From Sacculina carcini (taxonomy: Eukaryota; Arthropoda; Thecostraca; Sacculinidae): a stretch of 64,000 nucleotides of DNA. A model generated the notes under the pieces. It worked only from the letters and a program-made list of their open reading frames with translations. It had not been told where the DNA came from and searched no databases. The translations under genes were made by a program, and so were the position numbers. The stretch spans positions 5,599,362 to 5,663,361 of the forward strand of contig OU696572.1 of assembly GCA_916048095.2 (NCBI GenBank), written 5' to 3'. This document shows positions 11,665 through 24,825 of this stretch, in pieces; positions within the stretch are counted from its first letter, which is position 1, and each line of letters starts with the position of its first letter.

Positions 11665-13161
11665 TAATTGTACACTCGTGCTTGCGCACTATATATACCA
11701 CATATAAACCATCTCTCTTGAACATCTACAATGGCCGGACCGCGTAAGACTCTGCTCGAACCCCGAGGACCTCGGTTCGAATCCCAGCCAGGTAATAACT
11801 TTCTTCACTCAACACTAAACTCTACACACAAATAATCGAAATAAATTGGATGAATTAAAGAAAATAAAGAAAATAAAGAAAATAAAGAAAATAAAGAAAA
11901 TAAAGAAAATAAAGAAAATAAAGAAAATAAAGAAAATAAAGAAAATAAAGAAAATAAAGAAAATAAAGAAAATAAAGAAAATAAAGAAAATAAAGAAAAT
12001 AAAGAAAATAAAGAAAATAAAGAAAATAGAGAAAATAGAGAAAATAGAGAAAATAGAGAAAATAGAGAAAATAGAGAAAATAAAGAAAATAAAGAAAATA
12101 AAGAAAATAAAGAAAATAGAGAAAATAAAGAAAATAAAGAAAATAAACAAAATAAACAAAATAAAGAAAATAAAGAAAATAAAGAAAATAAAGAAAATAA
12201 AGAAAATAAAGAAAATAAAGAAAATAAAGAAAATAAAGAAAATAAAGAAAATAAAGAAAATAAAGAAAATAAAGAAAATAAAGAAAATAAAGAAAATAAA
12301 GAAAATAAAGAAAATAGAGAAAATAAAGAAAATAAAGAAAATAAAGAAAATAAAGAAAATAAAGAAAATAGAGAAAATAGAGAAAATAGAGAAAATAGAG
12401 AAAATAGAGAAAATAGAGAAAATAGAGAAAATAGAGAAAATAAAGAAAATAAAGAAAATAAAGAAAATAAAGAAAATAAAGAAAATAAAGAAAATAAAGA
12501 AAATAAAGAAAATAAAGAAAATAAAGAAAATAAAGAAAATAAAGAAAATAAAGAAAATAAAGAAAATAAAGAAAATAAAGAAAATAAAGAAAATAAAGAA
12601 AATTAAGAAAATTAAGAAAATTAAGAAAATTAAGAAAATTAAGAAAATTAAGAAAATTAAGAAAATTAAGAAAATTAAGAAAATTAAGAAAATTAAGAAA
12701 ATTAAGAAAATTAAGAAAATTAAGAAAATTAAGAAAATTAAGAAAATTAAGAAAATTAAGAAAATAAAGAAAATAAAGAAAATAAAGAAAATAAAGAAAA
12801 TAAAGAAAATAGAGAAAATAAAGAAAATAAAGAAAATAAAGAAAATAAAGAAAATAAAGAAAATTAAGAAAATTAAGAAAATTAAGAAAATTAAGAAAAT
12901 TAAGAAAATTAAGAAAATTAAGAAAATTAAGAAAATTAAGAAAATTAAGAAAATTAAGAAAATTAAGAAAATTAAGAAAATTAAGAAAATTAAGAAAATT
13001 AAGAAAATTAAGAAAATTAAGAAAATTAAGAAAATTAAGAAAATTAAGAAAATTAAGAAAATTAAGAAAATTAAGAAAATTAAGAAAATTAAGAAAATTA
13101 AGAAAATTAAGAAAATAAAGAAAATAAAGAAAATATAGAAAATATAGAAAATAAAGAAATT
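11665..13161 (+). repeat. Satellite unit 6
   Basis: Core 11665-11856, block 1,305 bp (145 x 9). It contains AGAG runs of six and eight, two unusual AACAAAATA repeats (about 12145-12160), and two runs of TAAGAAAAT (about 12600-12765 and 12860-13110) like those at the end of unit 4. Confidence 0.95.
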
Positions 13162-13201
13162 TAATTGTACACTCGTGCTTGCGCACTATATATACAACAT
13201 A
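13162..13201 (+). repeat. Satellite core 7, left part
   Basis: 40 bp of core, identical to 8356-8395, cut by the second LINE copy. Confidence 0.9.
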
Positions 13202-15586
13202 TTATTATTATTATTATTAATTACAGGCAAATCCAGTAGCATGGGAAGAGTGCAAGCACTATTACCACCCTAAGGTGGCCCCATGTACCGGAAGCGCCCA
13301 AAAGATTCAGAGAGAAAGAGAGTTCGAAGAGAAAAAAGTCTAGAAAGAGATTTGGAAAGAAAATAATAAAAAAATAACAATAAATAATAAACCATCATCC
13401 GATAACAATCCATAATGTCACTCCGCCCACGCTCCTCAATAAATAATAACAATCAACAATAAATATGTGATTCAGTAAATAACAGCCATCAATAAATAAG
13501 AATAAATATTAACAAATAAGTAATAAATAACAATCAAGAACAATACATATGATTCAATAAGAAACATCCAACAATAAATATAAATATGATTCAATAAGTA
13601 ACAACAATACAAATAAATATGATTCAATAAACAATAACACCAATAAATATGATTCAATAAACAACAACAACAATAAATACGATTCAATAAACAGCAACAA
13701 CAATAAATATGATTCAATAAACAACAACAACAATAAATATGACTCAATAAACAGCAACAACAATAAATATGATTCAATAAACAACAACAGCCAAAAAGTA
13801 AAAGTATAATTTAATAAATAACAACAACCAATAATAAATAGTAATAAATAGAGAGTAAAATAGGAATAAATATAAATAAATAGAAAATAAATAACAATAA
13901 ATATGAATAAATATACAATTAATAAGACTCAACAGTCAATTCCGCTCTTTCAGTAGCACTTCATTTACTTTGGCCTTGAATTTGTTCAAATTGTTCTGCG
14001 AGAAAGCCTCCTCCTTCAACGTGTTCCAAGTAGACACAGTGGCCGGAAGAAAGCAACGTTGGAAGTGTTTTGTACGACAACGAATTGGAGCCATGCACTG
14101 GGAATGCTGTTTGGATGTAAACCGTGTGCTTCTTGCTGCCACGAAATCATCAGGAATTGACTTGCTCATCGGATGATGGTCGTTGTGCTTGATCTTGTAC
14201 AGCATGCACACGCTGCTGACCTTTCGACGATGGCAAAGATCACCAAGAACCAAGTCACCACAGAGGAACTTGCAAGTTCTAACAACTCTGTTGATGAGAT
14301 TGAGGTGACAATCCGCAGCAGAAGACCACACGGGGGCGCAGTACTCCAGAATTGGCAAAATGAAACAGCGAAAACAATTTTTTGAGATTGTGCTGCTACC
14401 GAACATCCGATATGCCTTTCTTATAATTCCCAGTTTCCGCGATGCCGAACAAACTAGCTTCCGAATGTGACTCTCAAACGTCAGCTTTGGGTCTACATGT
14501 ACTCCCAATATTTTGAGCTCATCACACACGTTGAGTTGGGCGTCATTTATGAGGATAGCTCCATGTGAAGGCTGAACGGTACGTGACCTAGAAACCAACA
14601 AGCATTTAGATTTCGAAGTGTTCAGCATCATATTCCACCTCTCACACCACTTCAGGACGCTGCTGAGATCGTCGTTGACCGTTTGACGCACCTGTGGTCT
14701 GTCCGAAGGAGATGAAATTACAGCCACCAAGGTGATATCATCAGCATATCCATATACAGGGTTGCGTGTGGTTGTGTACAGGTCAGCGGTGTAAATGTTG
14801 AACAAAATAGGACCCAACACACTTCCCTGCGGGACACCGGACACAATGCTCTGCCAGCCACTGTATGCTCCATCGATGGCAACACGTTGTACGCGATTGG
14901 ATAGAAATTGATGCAAAACACTTAGCAAACGGCCGCCGACTCCAATGTTTCTCAGTTTTTGCAACAAGCCCTGGTGGCTCACACGGTCAAATGCTGCCGA
15001 AAAATCCAACTGCACAATCCAGGCTTCACTGCCTTTGTCTAGCACTTGCTGGAGCTCATGCGTGATAGTAAGCAGAGTGTCAGTCGTGCTGAGTTTTTTG
15101 CGGTATGCAAATTGGTTTTCCGACAGCAGATTGTTGCTCTCCAGGTACTTGGACAGTCTGGAAGATATCAAGTGCTCGAATATTTTGGACAGAATCGGCG
15201 TAATTGATATTGGCCGGTAGTTTGCAACATCAGCTGAATTGGTTCCTTTTGGTATGGGCGTGATATTCGCAACCCGCCAACATGATGGAAACGAACCAGT
15301 CTTCATCAAGCGCCTGAAAATAGCACTGAGCTTCGGAGCTAGAGTATCTGCCGTGTTCTTGAAAAATAGCGGAAACATATTCAGAGGGTCTGTTCCTCCG
15401 TGGGCATCTAGGTCTTTCATGAGATTCGCCACTTCTTTTGATCGGAAGGCAATGCCTTTGATTTTCGAGGCGAGGACAGATGAATCGTCAGACGGAATGG
15501 ACCCTTGACATTGCTTGGTATTGAAGTAATCCATAAGCAACTCTGCCTTCTCTGTTGGGTTGATTTTGAGCTCACCGTTCGCTGAA
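13202..15586 (-). mobile_element. 5'-truncated LINE, copy 2 (tandem duplicate)
   Basis: The same length, junctions and satellite context as copy 1, offset exactly 4,806 bp. It therefore arose by duplication of the already inserted LINE with flanking satellite and not by a second transposition. Confidence 0.9.
13551..13796 (-). repeat. Minisatellite of about 30 bp in the LINE 3' UTR, copy 2
   Basis: Apparently identical to the array at 8745-8990. It is part of the 4,806-bp duplication. Confidence 0.85.
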
Positions 15587-15602
15587 AACCATCTCTCTTG
15601 AA
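13936..15602 (-). CDS. LINE reverse transcriptase fragment, copy 2
   Basis: Same protein as copy 1 with four amino acid differences over the 588-codon frame: Pro79 to Ser, a Ser to Pro after LGVHVD, a Leu to Pro after FQRCFL, and a Met to Val four residues before LLKERN. RT motifs A, B and YADD are unchanged and the frame is open. The endonuclease is absent as in copy 1. Each difference corresponds to one transition at the DNA level, which fits a very recent duplication. Confidence 0.85.
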
Positions 15603-16434
15603 CCATCTCTCTTGAACATCTACAATGGCCGGACCGCGTAAGACTCTGCTCGAACCCCGAGGACCTCGGTTCGAATCCCAGCCAGGTAATAACTTTCTTC
15701 ACTCAACACTAAACTCTACACACAAATAATCGAAATAAATTGGATGAATTAAAGAAAATAAAGAAAATAAAGAAAATAAAGAAAATAAAGAAAATAAAGA
15801 AAATAAAGAAAATAAAGAAAATAAAGAAAATAAAGAAAATAAAGAAAATAAAGAAAATAAAGAAAATAAAGAAAATAAAGAAAATAGAGAAAATAGAGAA
15901 AATAGAGAAAATAGAGAAAATAGAGAAAATAGAGAAAATAAAGAAAATAAAGAAAATAAAGAAAATAAAGAAAATAGAGAAAATAGAGAAAATAGAGAAA
16001 ATAAAGAAAATAAAGAAAATAAAGAAAATAAAGAAAATAGAGAAAATAGAGAAAATAGAGAAAATAAAGAAAATAAGGAAAATAAAGAAAATAAAGAAAA
16101 TAAAGAAAATAAAGAAAATAAAGAAAATAAAGAAAATAAAGAAAATAAAGAAAATAAAGAAAATAAAGAAGATAAAGAAGATAAAGAAGATAAAGAAGAT
16201 AAAGAAGATAAAGAAGATAAAGAAGATAAAGAAAATAAAGAAAATATAGAAAATAAAGAAAATAAAGAAAATAAAGAAAATAAAGAAAATAAAGAAAATA
16301 AAGAAAATAAAGAAAATAAAGAAAATAAAGAAAATAAAGAAAATAAAGAAAATAAAGAAAATAAAGAAAATAAAGAAAATAAAGAAAATAAAGAAAATAA
16401 AGAAAATATAGAAAATATAGAAAATAAAGAAATT
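15587..16434 (+). repeat. Satellite core 7, right part, and its block
   Basis: Block 15751-16434 is 684 bp (76 x 9) with the same ordered pattern as the block after core 5: AGAG runs of six, three and three, one AAGG-type repeat, seven AAAGAAGAT, then ATAG repeats. Confidence 0.95.
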
Positions 16435-17428
16435 TAATTGTACACTCGTGCTTGCGCACTATATATACCACATATAAACCATCTCTCTTGAACATCTACA
16501 ATGGCCGGACCGCGTAAGACTCTGCTCGAACCCCGAGGACCTCGGTTCGAATCCCAGCCAGGTAATAACTTTCTTCACTCAACACTAAACTCTACACACA
16601 AATAATCGAAATAAATTGGATGAATTAAAGAAAATAAAGAAAATAAAGAAAATAAAGAAAATAAAGAAAATAAAGAAAATAAAGAAAATAAAGAAAATAA
16701 GAAAATAAAGAAAATAAAGAAAATAAAGAAAATAAAGAAAATAAAGAAAATAAAGAAAATAAAGAAAATAAAGAAAATAAAGAAAATAAAGAAAATAAAG
16801 AAAATAAAAGAAAATAAAGAAAATAAAGAAAATAAAGAAAATAAAGAAAATAAAGAAAATAAAGAAAATAAAGAAAATAAAGAAAAATAAGAAAATAGAG
16901 AAAATAAAGAAAATAAAGAAAATAGAGAAAATAGAGAAAATAGAGAAAATAGAGAAAATAGAGAAAATAGAGAAAATAGAGAAAATAGAGAAAATAGAGA
17001 AAATAGAGAAAATAGAGAAAATAGAGAAAATAGAGAAAATAGAGAAAATAAAGAAAATAAAGAAAATAAAGAAAATAAAGAAAATAAAGAAAATAAAGAA
17101 AATAAAGAAGATAAAGAAGATAAAGAAAATAAAGAAAATAAAGAAAATAAAGAAAATAAAGAAAATAAAGAAAATAAAGAAAATAAAGAAAATAAAGAAA
17201 ATAAGGAAAAATAAAGAAAATAAAGAAAATAAAGAAAATAAAGAAAATAAAGAAAATAAAGAAAATAAAGAAAATAAAGAAAATAAAGAAAATAAAGAAA
17301 ATAAAGAAAATAAAGAAAATAAAGAAAATAAAGAAAATAAAGAAAATAAAGAAAATAAAGAAAATAAAGAAAATAAAGAAAATAAAGAAAATAAAGGAAA
17401 TATAGAAAATATAGAAAATAAAGAAATT
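16435..17428 (+). repeat. Satellite unit 8, block out of 9-bp register
   Basis: Core 16435-16626. The 802-bp block is not a multiple of 9: single-base losses and gains in A runs (for example near 16700, 16808, 16885, 17210) break the register. A run of about 14 AGAG repeats and a pair of AAAGAAGAT are present. Confidence 0.9.
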
Positions 17429-18008
17429 TAATTGTACACTCGTGCTTGCGCACTATATATACAACATATAAACCATCTCTCTTGAACATCTACAATGGCC
17501 GGACCGCGTAAGACTCTGCTCGAACCCCGAGGACCTCGGTTCGAATCCCAGCCAGGTAATAACTTTTCTTCACTCAACCACTAAACTCTACACACAAATA
17601 ATCGAAATAAATTGGATGAATTAAAGAAAATAAAGAAAATAAAGAAAATAAAGAAAATAAAGAAAATAAAGAAAATAAAGAAAATAAAGAAAATAAGAAA
17701 AATAAAGAAAATAAAGAAAAAAAAGAAAATAAAGAAAATAAAGAAAATAAAGAAAATAAAGAAAATAAAGAAAATAAAGAAAATAAAGAAAATAAAGAAG
17801 ATAAAGAAGATAAAGAAGATAAAGAAGATAAAGAAGATAAAGAAGATAAAGAAAATAAAGAAATAAAGAAAATAAAGAAAATAAAGAAAATAAAGAAAAT
17901 AAAGAAAATAAAGAAAATAAAGAAAATAAAGAAAATAAAGAAAATAAAGAAAATAAAGAAAATAAAGAAAATAAAGAAAATATAGAAAATATAGAAAATA
18001 AAGAAATT
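17429..18008 (+). repeat. Satellite unit 9
   Basis: The core is 194 bp (extra T in the AACTTTTCTT stretch, extra C in CAACCACTAAAC). The 386-bp block is out of register and contains six AAAGAAGAT repeats. This core carries TTTT on the plus strand, one of only two places in the array that do. Confidence 0.9.
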
Positions 18009-18576
18009 TAATTGTACACTCGTGCTTGCGCACTATATATACAACATATAAACCATCTCTCTTGAACATCTACAATGGCCGGACCGCGTAAGACTCTGCT
18101 CGAACCCCGAGGACCTCGGTTCGAATCCCAGCCATGTAATAACTTTCTTCACTCAACACTAAACTCTACACACAAATAATCGAAATAATTGGATGAATTA
18201 AAGAAAATAAAGAAAATAAAGAAAATAAAGAAAATAAAGAAAATAAAGAAAATAAAGAAAATAAAGAAAATAAAGAAAATAAAGAAAATAAAGAAAATAA
18301 AGAAAATAAAGAAAATATAGAAAATAAAGAAAATAAAGAAATAAAGAAAATAAAGAAAATAAAGAAAATATAGAAAATAAAGAAAATAAAGAAAATAAAG
18401 AAAATAAAGAAAATAAAGAAAATAAAGAAAATAAAGAAAATAAAGAAAATAAAGAAAATAAAGAAAATAAAGAAAATAAAGAAAATAAAGAAAATAAAGA
18501 AAATAAAGAAAATAAAGAAAATAAAGAAAATAAAGAAAATAAAGAAAATATAGAAAATATAGAAAATAAAGAAATT
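18009..18576 (+). repeat. Satellite unit 10
   Basis: Core 191 bp (one A missing in GAAATAATTGG; GCCATGTAAT for GCCAGGTAAT). Block 377 bp, out of register, with ATAG variants. Confidence 0.9.
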
Positions 18577-20155
18577 TAATTGTACACTCGTGCTTGCGCA
18601 CTATATATACAACATATAAACCATCTCTCTTGAACATCTACAATGGCCGGACCGCGTAAGACTCTGCTCGAACCCCGAGGACCTCGGTTCGAATCCCAGC
18701 CAGGTAATAACTTTCTTCACTCAACACTAAACTCTACACACAAATAATCGAATTAAATTGGATGAATTAAAGAAAATAAAGAAAATAAAGAAAATAAAGA
18801 AAATAAAGAAAATAAAGAAAATAAAGAAAATAAAGAAAATAAAGAAAATAAAGAAAATAAAGAAAATAAAGAAAATAAAGAAAATAAAGAAAAATAAAGA
18901 AAATAAAGAAAATAAAGAAAATAAAGAAAATAAAGAAAATAAAGAAAATAAAGAAAATAAAGAAAATAAAGAAAATAAAGAAAATAAAGAAAATAAAGAA
19001 AATAGAGAAAATAGAGAAAATAGAGAAAATAAAGAAAATAAAGAAAATAAAGAAAATAAAGAAAATAGAGAAAATAGAGAAAATAGAGAAAATAGAGAAA
19101 ATAGAGAAAATAAAGAAAATAAAGAAAATAAAGAAAATAAAGAAAATAAAGAAAATAAAGAAAATAAAGAAAATAAAGAAAATAAAGAAAATAAAGAAAA
19201 TAAAAAAAAAAAAGAAAATAAAAAAAAAAAAGAAAATAAAGAAAAAGAAGAAAATGAAGAAAATGAAGAAAATAAAGAAAAATAAAGAAAAATAAAGAAA
19301 AATAAAGAAAAATAAAGAAAATAAAGAAAATAAAGAAAATAAAGAAAATAAAGAAAATAAAGAAAATAAAGAAAATAAAGAAAAATAAAGAAAATAAAGA
19401 AAATAAAGAAAATAAAGAAAATAAAGAAAATAAAGAAAATAAAGAAAATAAAGAAAATAAAGAAAATAAAGAAAATAAAGAAAATAAAGAAAATAAAGAA
19501 AATAAGAAAATAAAGAAATAAAGAAAATAAAGAAAATAAAGAAAAATAAAGAAAATAAAGAAAATAAAGAAAATAAAGAAAATAAAGAAAATAAAGAAAA
19601 TAAAGAAAAATAAAGAAAATAAAGAAAATAGAGAAAATAAAGAAAATAGAAGAAAATAAGAGAAAATAGAGAAAATAGAGAAAATAGAGAAAATAGAGAA
19701 AATAGAGAAAATAGAGAAAATAGAGAAAATAGAGAAAATAGAGAAAATAGAGAAAATAAGAGAAAATAAGAGAAAATAGAAGAAAATAAAGAAAATAAAG
19801 AAAATAAAGAAAGAATAAAGAAGATAAAGAAGATAAAGAAAATAAAGAAAATAAAGAAAATAAAGAAAATAAAGAAAATAAAGAAAATAAAGAAAATAAA
19901 GAAATAAAGAAAATAAGGAAAATAAAGAAAATAAAGAAAATAAAGAAAATAAAGAAAATAAAGAAAATAAAGAAAATAAAGAAAATAAAGAAAATAAAGA
20001 AAATAAAGAAAATAAAGAAAATAAAGAAAATAAAGAAAATAAAGAAAATAAAGAAAATAAAGAAAATAAAGAAAATAAAGAAAATAAAGAAATAAAGAAA
20101 TAAAGAAAATAAAGAAAATAAAGGAAATATAGAAAATATAGAAAATAAAGAAATT
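18577..20155 (+). repeat. Satellite unit 11, most disrupted block
   Basis: Core 192 bp with GAATTAAATTGG. The 1,387-bp block contains many homopolymer-length changes (A runs up to 11 near 19202 and 19222) and a stretch with GAAGAAAATGAAG (about 19247-19270). Confidence 0.9.
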
Positions 20156-20733
20156 TAATTGTACACTCGTGCTTGCGCACTATATATACAACATATAAAC
20201 CATCTCTCTTGAACATCTACAATGGCCGGACCGCGTAAGACTCTGCTCGAACCCCGAGGACCTCGGTTCGAATCCCAGCCAGGTAATAACTTTCTTCACT
20301 CAACACTAAACTCTACACACAAATAATCGAAATAAATTGGATGAATTAAAGAAAATAAAGAAAATAAAGAAAATAAAGAAAATAAAGAAAATAGAGAAAA
20401 TAAAGAAAATAAAGAAAATAAAGAAAATAAAGAAAATAAAGAAAATAAAGAAAATAAAGAAAATAAAGAAAATAAAGAAAATAAAGAAAATAAAGAAAAT
20501 AAAGAAAATAAAGAAAATAAAGAAGATAAAGAAGATAAAGAAGATAAAGAAGATAAAGAAGATAAAGAAGATAAAGAAAATAAAGAAAATAAAGAAAATA
20601 AAGAAAATAAAGAAAATAAAGAAAATAAAGAAAATAAAGAAAATAAAGAAAATAAAGAAAATAAAGAAAATAAAGAAAATAAAGAAAATAAAGAAATAAA
20701 GAAAATATAGAAAATATAGAAAATAAAGAAATT
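20156..20733 (+). repeat. Satellite unit 12
   Basis: Core 192 bp, block 386 bp with one AGAG, six AAAGAAGAT and a one-base loss near 20694. Its layout resembles unit 9. Confidence 0.9.
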
Positions 20734-21300
20734 TAATTGTACACTCGTGCTTGCGCACTATATATACAACATATAAACCATCTCTCTTGAACATCTACAA
20801 TGGCCGGACCGCGTAAGACTCTGCTCGAACCCCGAGGACCTCGGTTCGAATCCCAGCCATGTAATAACTTTCTTCACTCAACACAAAACTCTACACACAA
20901 ATAATCGAAATAAATTGGATGAATTAAAGAAAATAAAGAAAAAAGAAAATAAAGAAAATAAAGAAAATAAAGAAAATAAAGAAAATAAAGAAAATAAAGA
21001 AAATAAAGAAAATAAAGAAAATAAAGAAAATAAAGAAAATATAGAAAATAAAGAAAATAAAGAAAATAAAGAAAATAAAGAAAATAAAGAAAATATAGAA
21101 AATAAAGAAAATAAAGAAAATAAAGAAAATAAAGAAAATAAAGAAAATAAAGAAAATAAAGAAATAAAGAAAATAAAGAAAATAAAGAAAATAAAGAAAA
21201 TAAAGAAAATAAAGAAAATAAAGAAAATAAAGAAAATAAAGAAAATAAAGAAAATAAAGAAAATAAAGAAAATATAGAAAATATAGAAAATAAAGAAATT
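20734..21300 (+). repeat. Satellite unit 13
   Basis: Core 192 bp (GCCATGTAAT as in unit 10; CACAAAACTC). Block 375 bp with ATAG variants and losses near 20940 and 21163. Its layout resembles unit 10, so units 9-10 and 12-13 look like a two-unit duplication. Confidence 0.9.
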
Positions 21301-22974
21301 TAATTGTACACTCGTGCTTGCGCACTATATATACAACATATAAACCATCTCTCTTGAACATCTACAATGGCCGGACCGCGTAAGACTCTGCTCGAACCCC
21401 GAGGACCTCGGTTCGAATCCCAGCCAGGTAATAACTTTCTTCACTCAACACTAAACTCTACACACAAATAATCGAATTAAATTGGATGAATTAAAGAAAA
21501 TAAGAAAATAAAGAAAATAAAGAAAATAAAGAAAATAAAGAAAATAAAGAAAATAAAGAAAATAAAGAAAATAAAGAAAATAAAGAAAATAAAGAAAATA
21601 AAGAAAATAAAGAAAATAAAGAAAATAAAGAAAATAAAGAAAATAAAGAAAATAAAGAAAATAAAGAAAATAAAGAAAATAAAGAAAATAAAGAAAATAA
21701 AGAAAATAAAGAAAATAAAGAAAAATAGAGAAAATAGAGAAAATAGAGAAAAAAGAGAAAATAAAGAAAATAAAGAAAATAAAGAAAATAGAGAAAATAG
21801 AGAAAATAGAGAAAATAGAGAAAATAGAGAAAATAAAGAAAATAAAGAAAATAAAGAAAATAAAGAAAATAAAGAAAATAAAGAAAATAAAGAAAATAAA
21901 GAAAATAAAGAAAATAAAGAAAATAAAGAAAATAAAGAAAATAAAGAAAATAAAGAAAATAAAGAAAATAAAGAAAATAAAGAAAATAAAGAAAATAAAG
22001 AAAATAAAGAAAATAAAGAAAATAAAGAAAATAAAGAAAATAAAGAAAATAAAGAAAATAAAGAAAATAAAGAAAATAAAGAAAATAAAGAAAATAAAGA
22101 AAAAAAAAAAAATAAAGAAAATAAAGAAAATAAAGAAAATAAAGAAAATAAAGAAAATAAAGAAAATAAAGAAAATAAAGAAAATAAAGAAAATAAAGAA
22201 AATAAAGAAAATAAAGAAAATAAAGAAAATAAGAAAATAAAGAAAATAAAGAAAATAAAGAAAATAAAGAAAATAAAGAAAATAAAGAAAATAAGAAAAT
22301 AAAGAAAATAAAGAAAATAAAGAAAATAAAGAAAATAAAGAAAATAAAGAAAATAAAGAAAATAAAGAAAATAAAGAAAATAAAGAAAATAAAGAAAATA
22401 AAGAAAATAAAGAAAATAAAGAAAATAAAGAAAATAGAGAAAATAAAGAAAATAAAGAAAATAAAGAAAATAAAGAAAATAAAGAAAATAAAGAAAATAA
22501 AGAAAATAGAGAAAATAGAGAAAATAAAGAAAATAAAGAAAATAAAGAAAATAAAGAAAATAAAGAAAATAAAGAAAATAAAGAAAATAAAGAAAATAAA
22601 GAAAATAAAGAAAATAAAGAAAATAAAGAAAATAAAGAAAATAAAGAAAATAAAGAAAATAAAGAAAATAAAGAAATAAAGAAAATAAAGAAAATAAAGA
22701 AAATAAAGAAAATAAAGAAAATAAAGAAAATAAAGAAAATAAAGAAAATAAAGAAAATAGAGAAAATAAAGAAAATAAAGAAAATAAAGAAGATAAAGAA
22801 GATAAAGAAGATAAAGAAGATAAAGAAAATAAAGAAAATAAAGAAAATAAAGAAAATAAAGAAAATAAAGAAAATAAAGAAAATAAAGAAAATAAAGAAA
22901 ATAAAGAAAATTAAGAAAATTAAGAAAATTAAGAAAATAAAGAAAATATAGAAAATATAGAAAATAAAGAAATT
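21301..22974 (+). repeat. Satellite unit 14
   Basis: Core 192 bp with GAATTAAATTGG as in unit 11. Block 1,482 bp, out of register, with an A run near 22101-22112, AGAG repeats, four AAAGAAGAT, three TAAGAAAAT and two ATAG at the right end. Confidence 0.9.
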
Positions 22975-23850
22975 TAATTGTACACTCGTGCTTGCGCACT
23001 ATATATACAACATATAAACCATCTCTCTTGAACATCTACAATGGCCGGACCGCGTAAGACTCTGCTCGAACCCCGAGGACCTCGGTTCGAATCCCAGCCA
23101 GGTAATAACTTTCTTCACTCAACACTAAACTCTACACACAAATAATCGAAATAAATTGGATGAATTAAAGAAAATAAAGAAAATAAAGAAAATAAAGAAA
23201 ATAAAGAAAATAAAGAAAATAAAGAAAATAAAGAAAATAAAGAAAATAAAGAAAATAAAGAAAATAAAGAAAATAAAGAAAATATAGAAAATAGAGAAAA
23301 TAGAGAAAATAGAGAAAATAGAGAAAATAGAGAAAATAAAGAAAATAAAGAAAATAAAGAAAATAAAGAAAATAAAGAAAATAGAGAAAATAGAGAAAAT
23401 AGAGAAAATAGAGAAAATAAAGAAAATAAAGAAAATAAAGAAAATAAAGAAAATAAAGAAAATAAAGAAAATAGGGAAAATAGAGAAAATAGAGAAAATA
23501 AAGAAAATAAAGAAAATAAAGAAAATAAAGAAAATAAAGAAAATAAAGAAAATAAAGAAAATAAAGAAAATAAAGAAAATAAAGAAAATAAAGAAAATAA
23601 AGAAAATAAAGAAGATAAAGAAGATAAAGAAGATAAAGAAGATAAAGAAGATAAAGAAGATAAAGAAGATAAAGAAAATAAAGAAAATAAAGAAAATAAA
23701 GAAAATAAAGAAAATAAAGAAAATAAAGAAAATAAAGAAAATAAAGAAAATAAAGAAAATAAAGAAAATAAAGAAAATAAAGAAAATAAAGAAAATAAAG
23801 AAAATAAAGAAAATAAAGAAAATATAGAAAATAAAGAAAATAAAGAAATT
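22975..23850 (+). repeat. Satellite unit 15
   Basis: Core 192 bp, block 684 bp (76 x 9) back in perfect register. AGAG runs of five, four and two (plus one AGGG), then seven AAAGAAGAT. The pattern matches the blocks after cores 5 and 7. Confidence 0.95.
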
Positions 23851-24825
23851 TTATTGTACACTCGTGCTTGCGCACTATATATACCACATATAAACCATCT
23901 CTCTTGAACATCTACAATGGCCGGACCGCGTAAGACTCTGCTCGAACCCCGAGGACCTCGGTTCGAATCCCAGCCAGGTAATAACTTTCTTCACTCAACA
24001 CTAAACTCTACACACAAATAATCGAAATAAATTGGATGAATTAAAGAAAATAAAGAAAATAAAGAAAATAAAGAAAATAAAGAAAATAAAGAAAATAAAG
24101 AAAATAAAGAAAATAAAGAAAATAAAGAAAATAAAGAAAATAGAGAAAATAGAGAAAATAGAGAAAATAGAGAAAATAGAGAAAATAGAGAAAATAGAGA
24201 AAATAAAGAAAATAAAGAAAATAAAGAAAATAAAGAAAATAAAGAAAATAGAGAAAATAGAGAAAATAGAGAAAATAAAAAAAATAAAGAAAATAAAGAA
24301 AATAAAGAAAATAAAGAAAATAGAGAAAATAGAGAAAATAGAGAAAATAAAGAAAATAAAGAAAATAAAGAAAATAAAGAAAATAAAGAAAATAAAGAAA
24401 ATAAAGAAAATAAAGAAAATAAAGAAAATAAAGAAAATAAAGAAAATAAAGAAAATAAAGAAAATAAAGAAAATAAAGAAAATAAAGAAGATAAAGAAGA
24501 TAAAGAAGATAAAGAAGATAAAGAAGATAAAGAAGATAAAGAAAATAAAGAAAATAAAGAAAATAAAGAAAATAAAGAAAATAAAGAAAATAAAGAAAAT
24601 AAAGAAAATAAAGAAAATAAAGAAAATAAAGAAAATAAAGAAAATAAAGAAAATAAAGAAAATAAAGAAAATAAAGAAAATAAAGAAAATAAAGAAAATA
24701 AAGAAAATAAAGAAAATAAAGAAAATAAAGAAAATAAAGAAAATAAAGAAAATAAAGAAAATAAAGAAAATAAAGAAAATAAAGAAAATAAAGAAAATAT
24801 AGAAAATATAGAAAATAAAGAAATT
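23851..24825 (+). repeat. Satellite unit 16
   Basis: The core begins TTATTG after AAATT, making the second TTTT in the array. Block 783 bp (87 x 9), AGAG runs of seven, three and three, six AAAGAAGAT, two ATAG. Confidence 0.95.
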
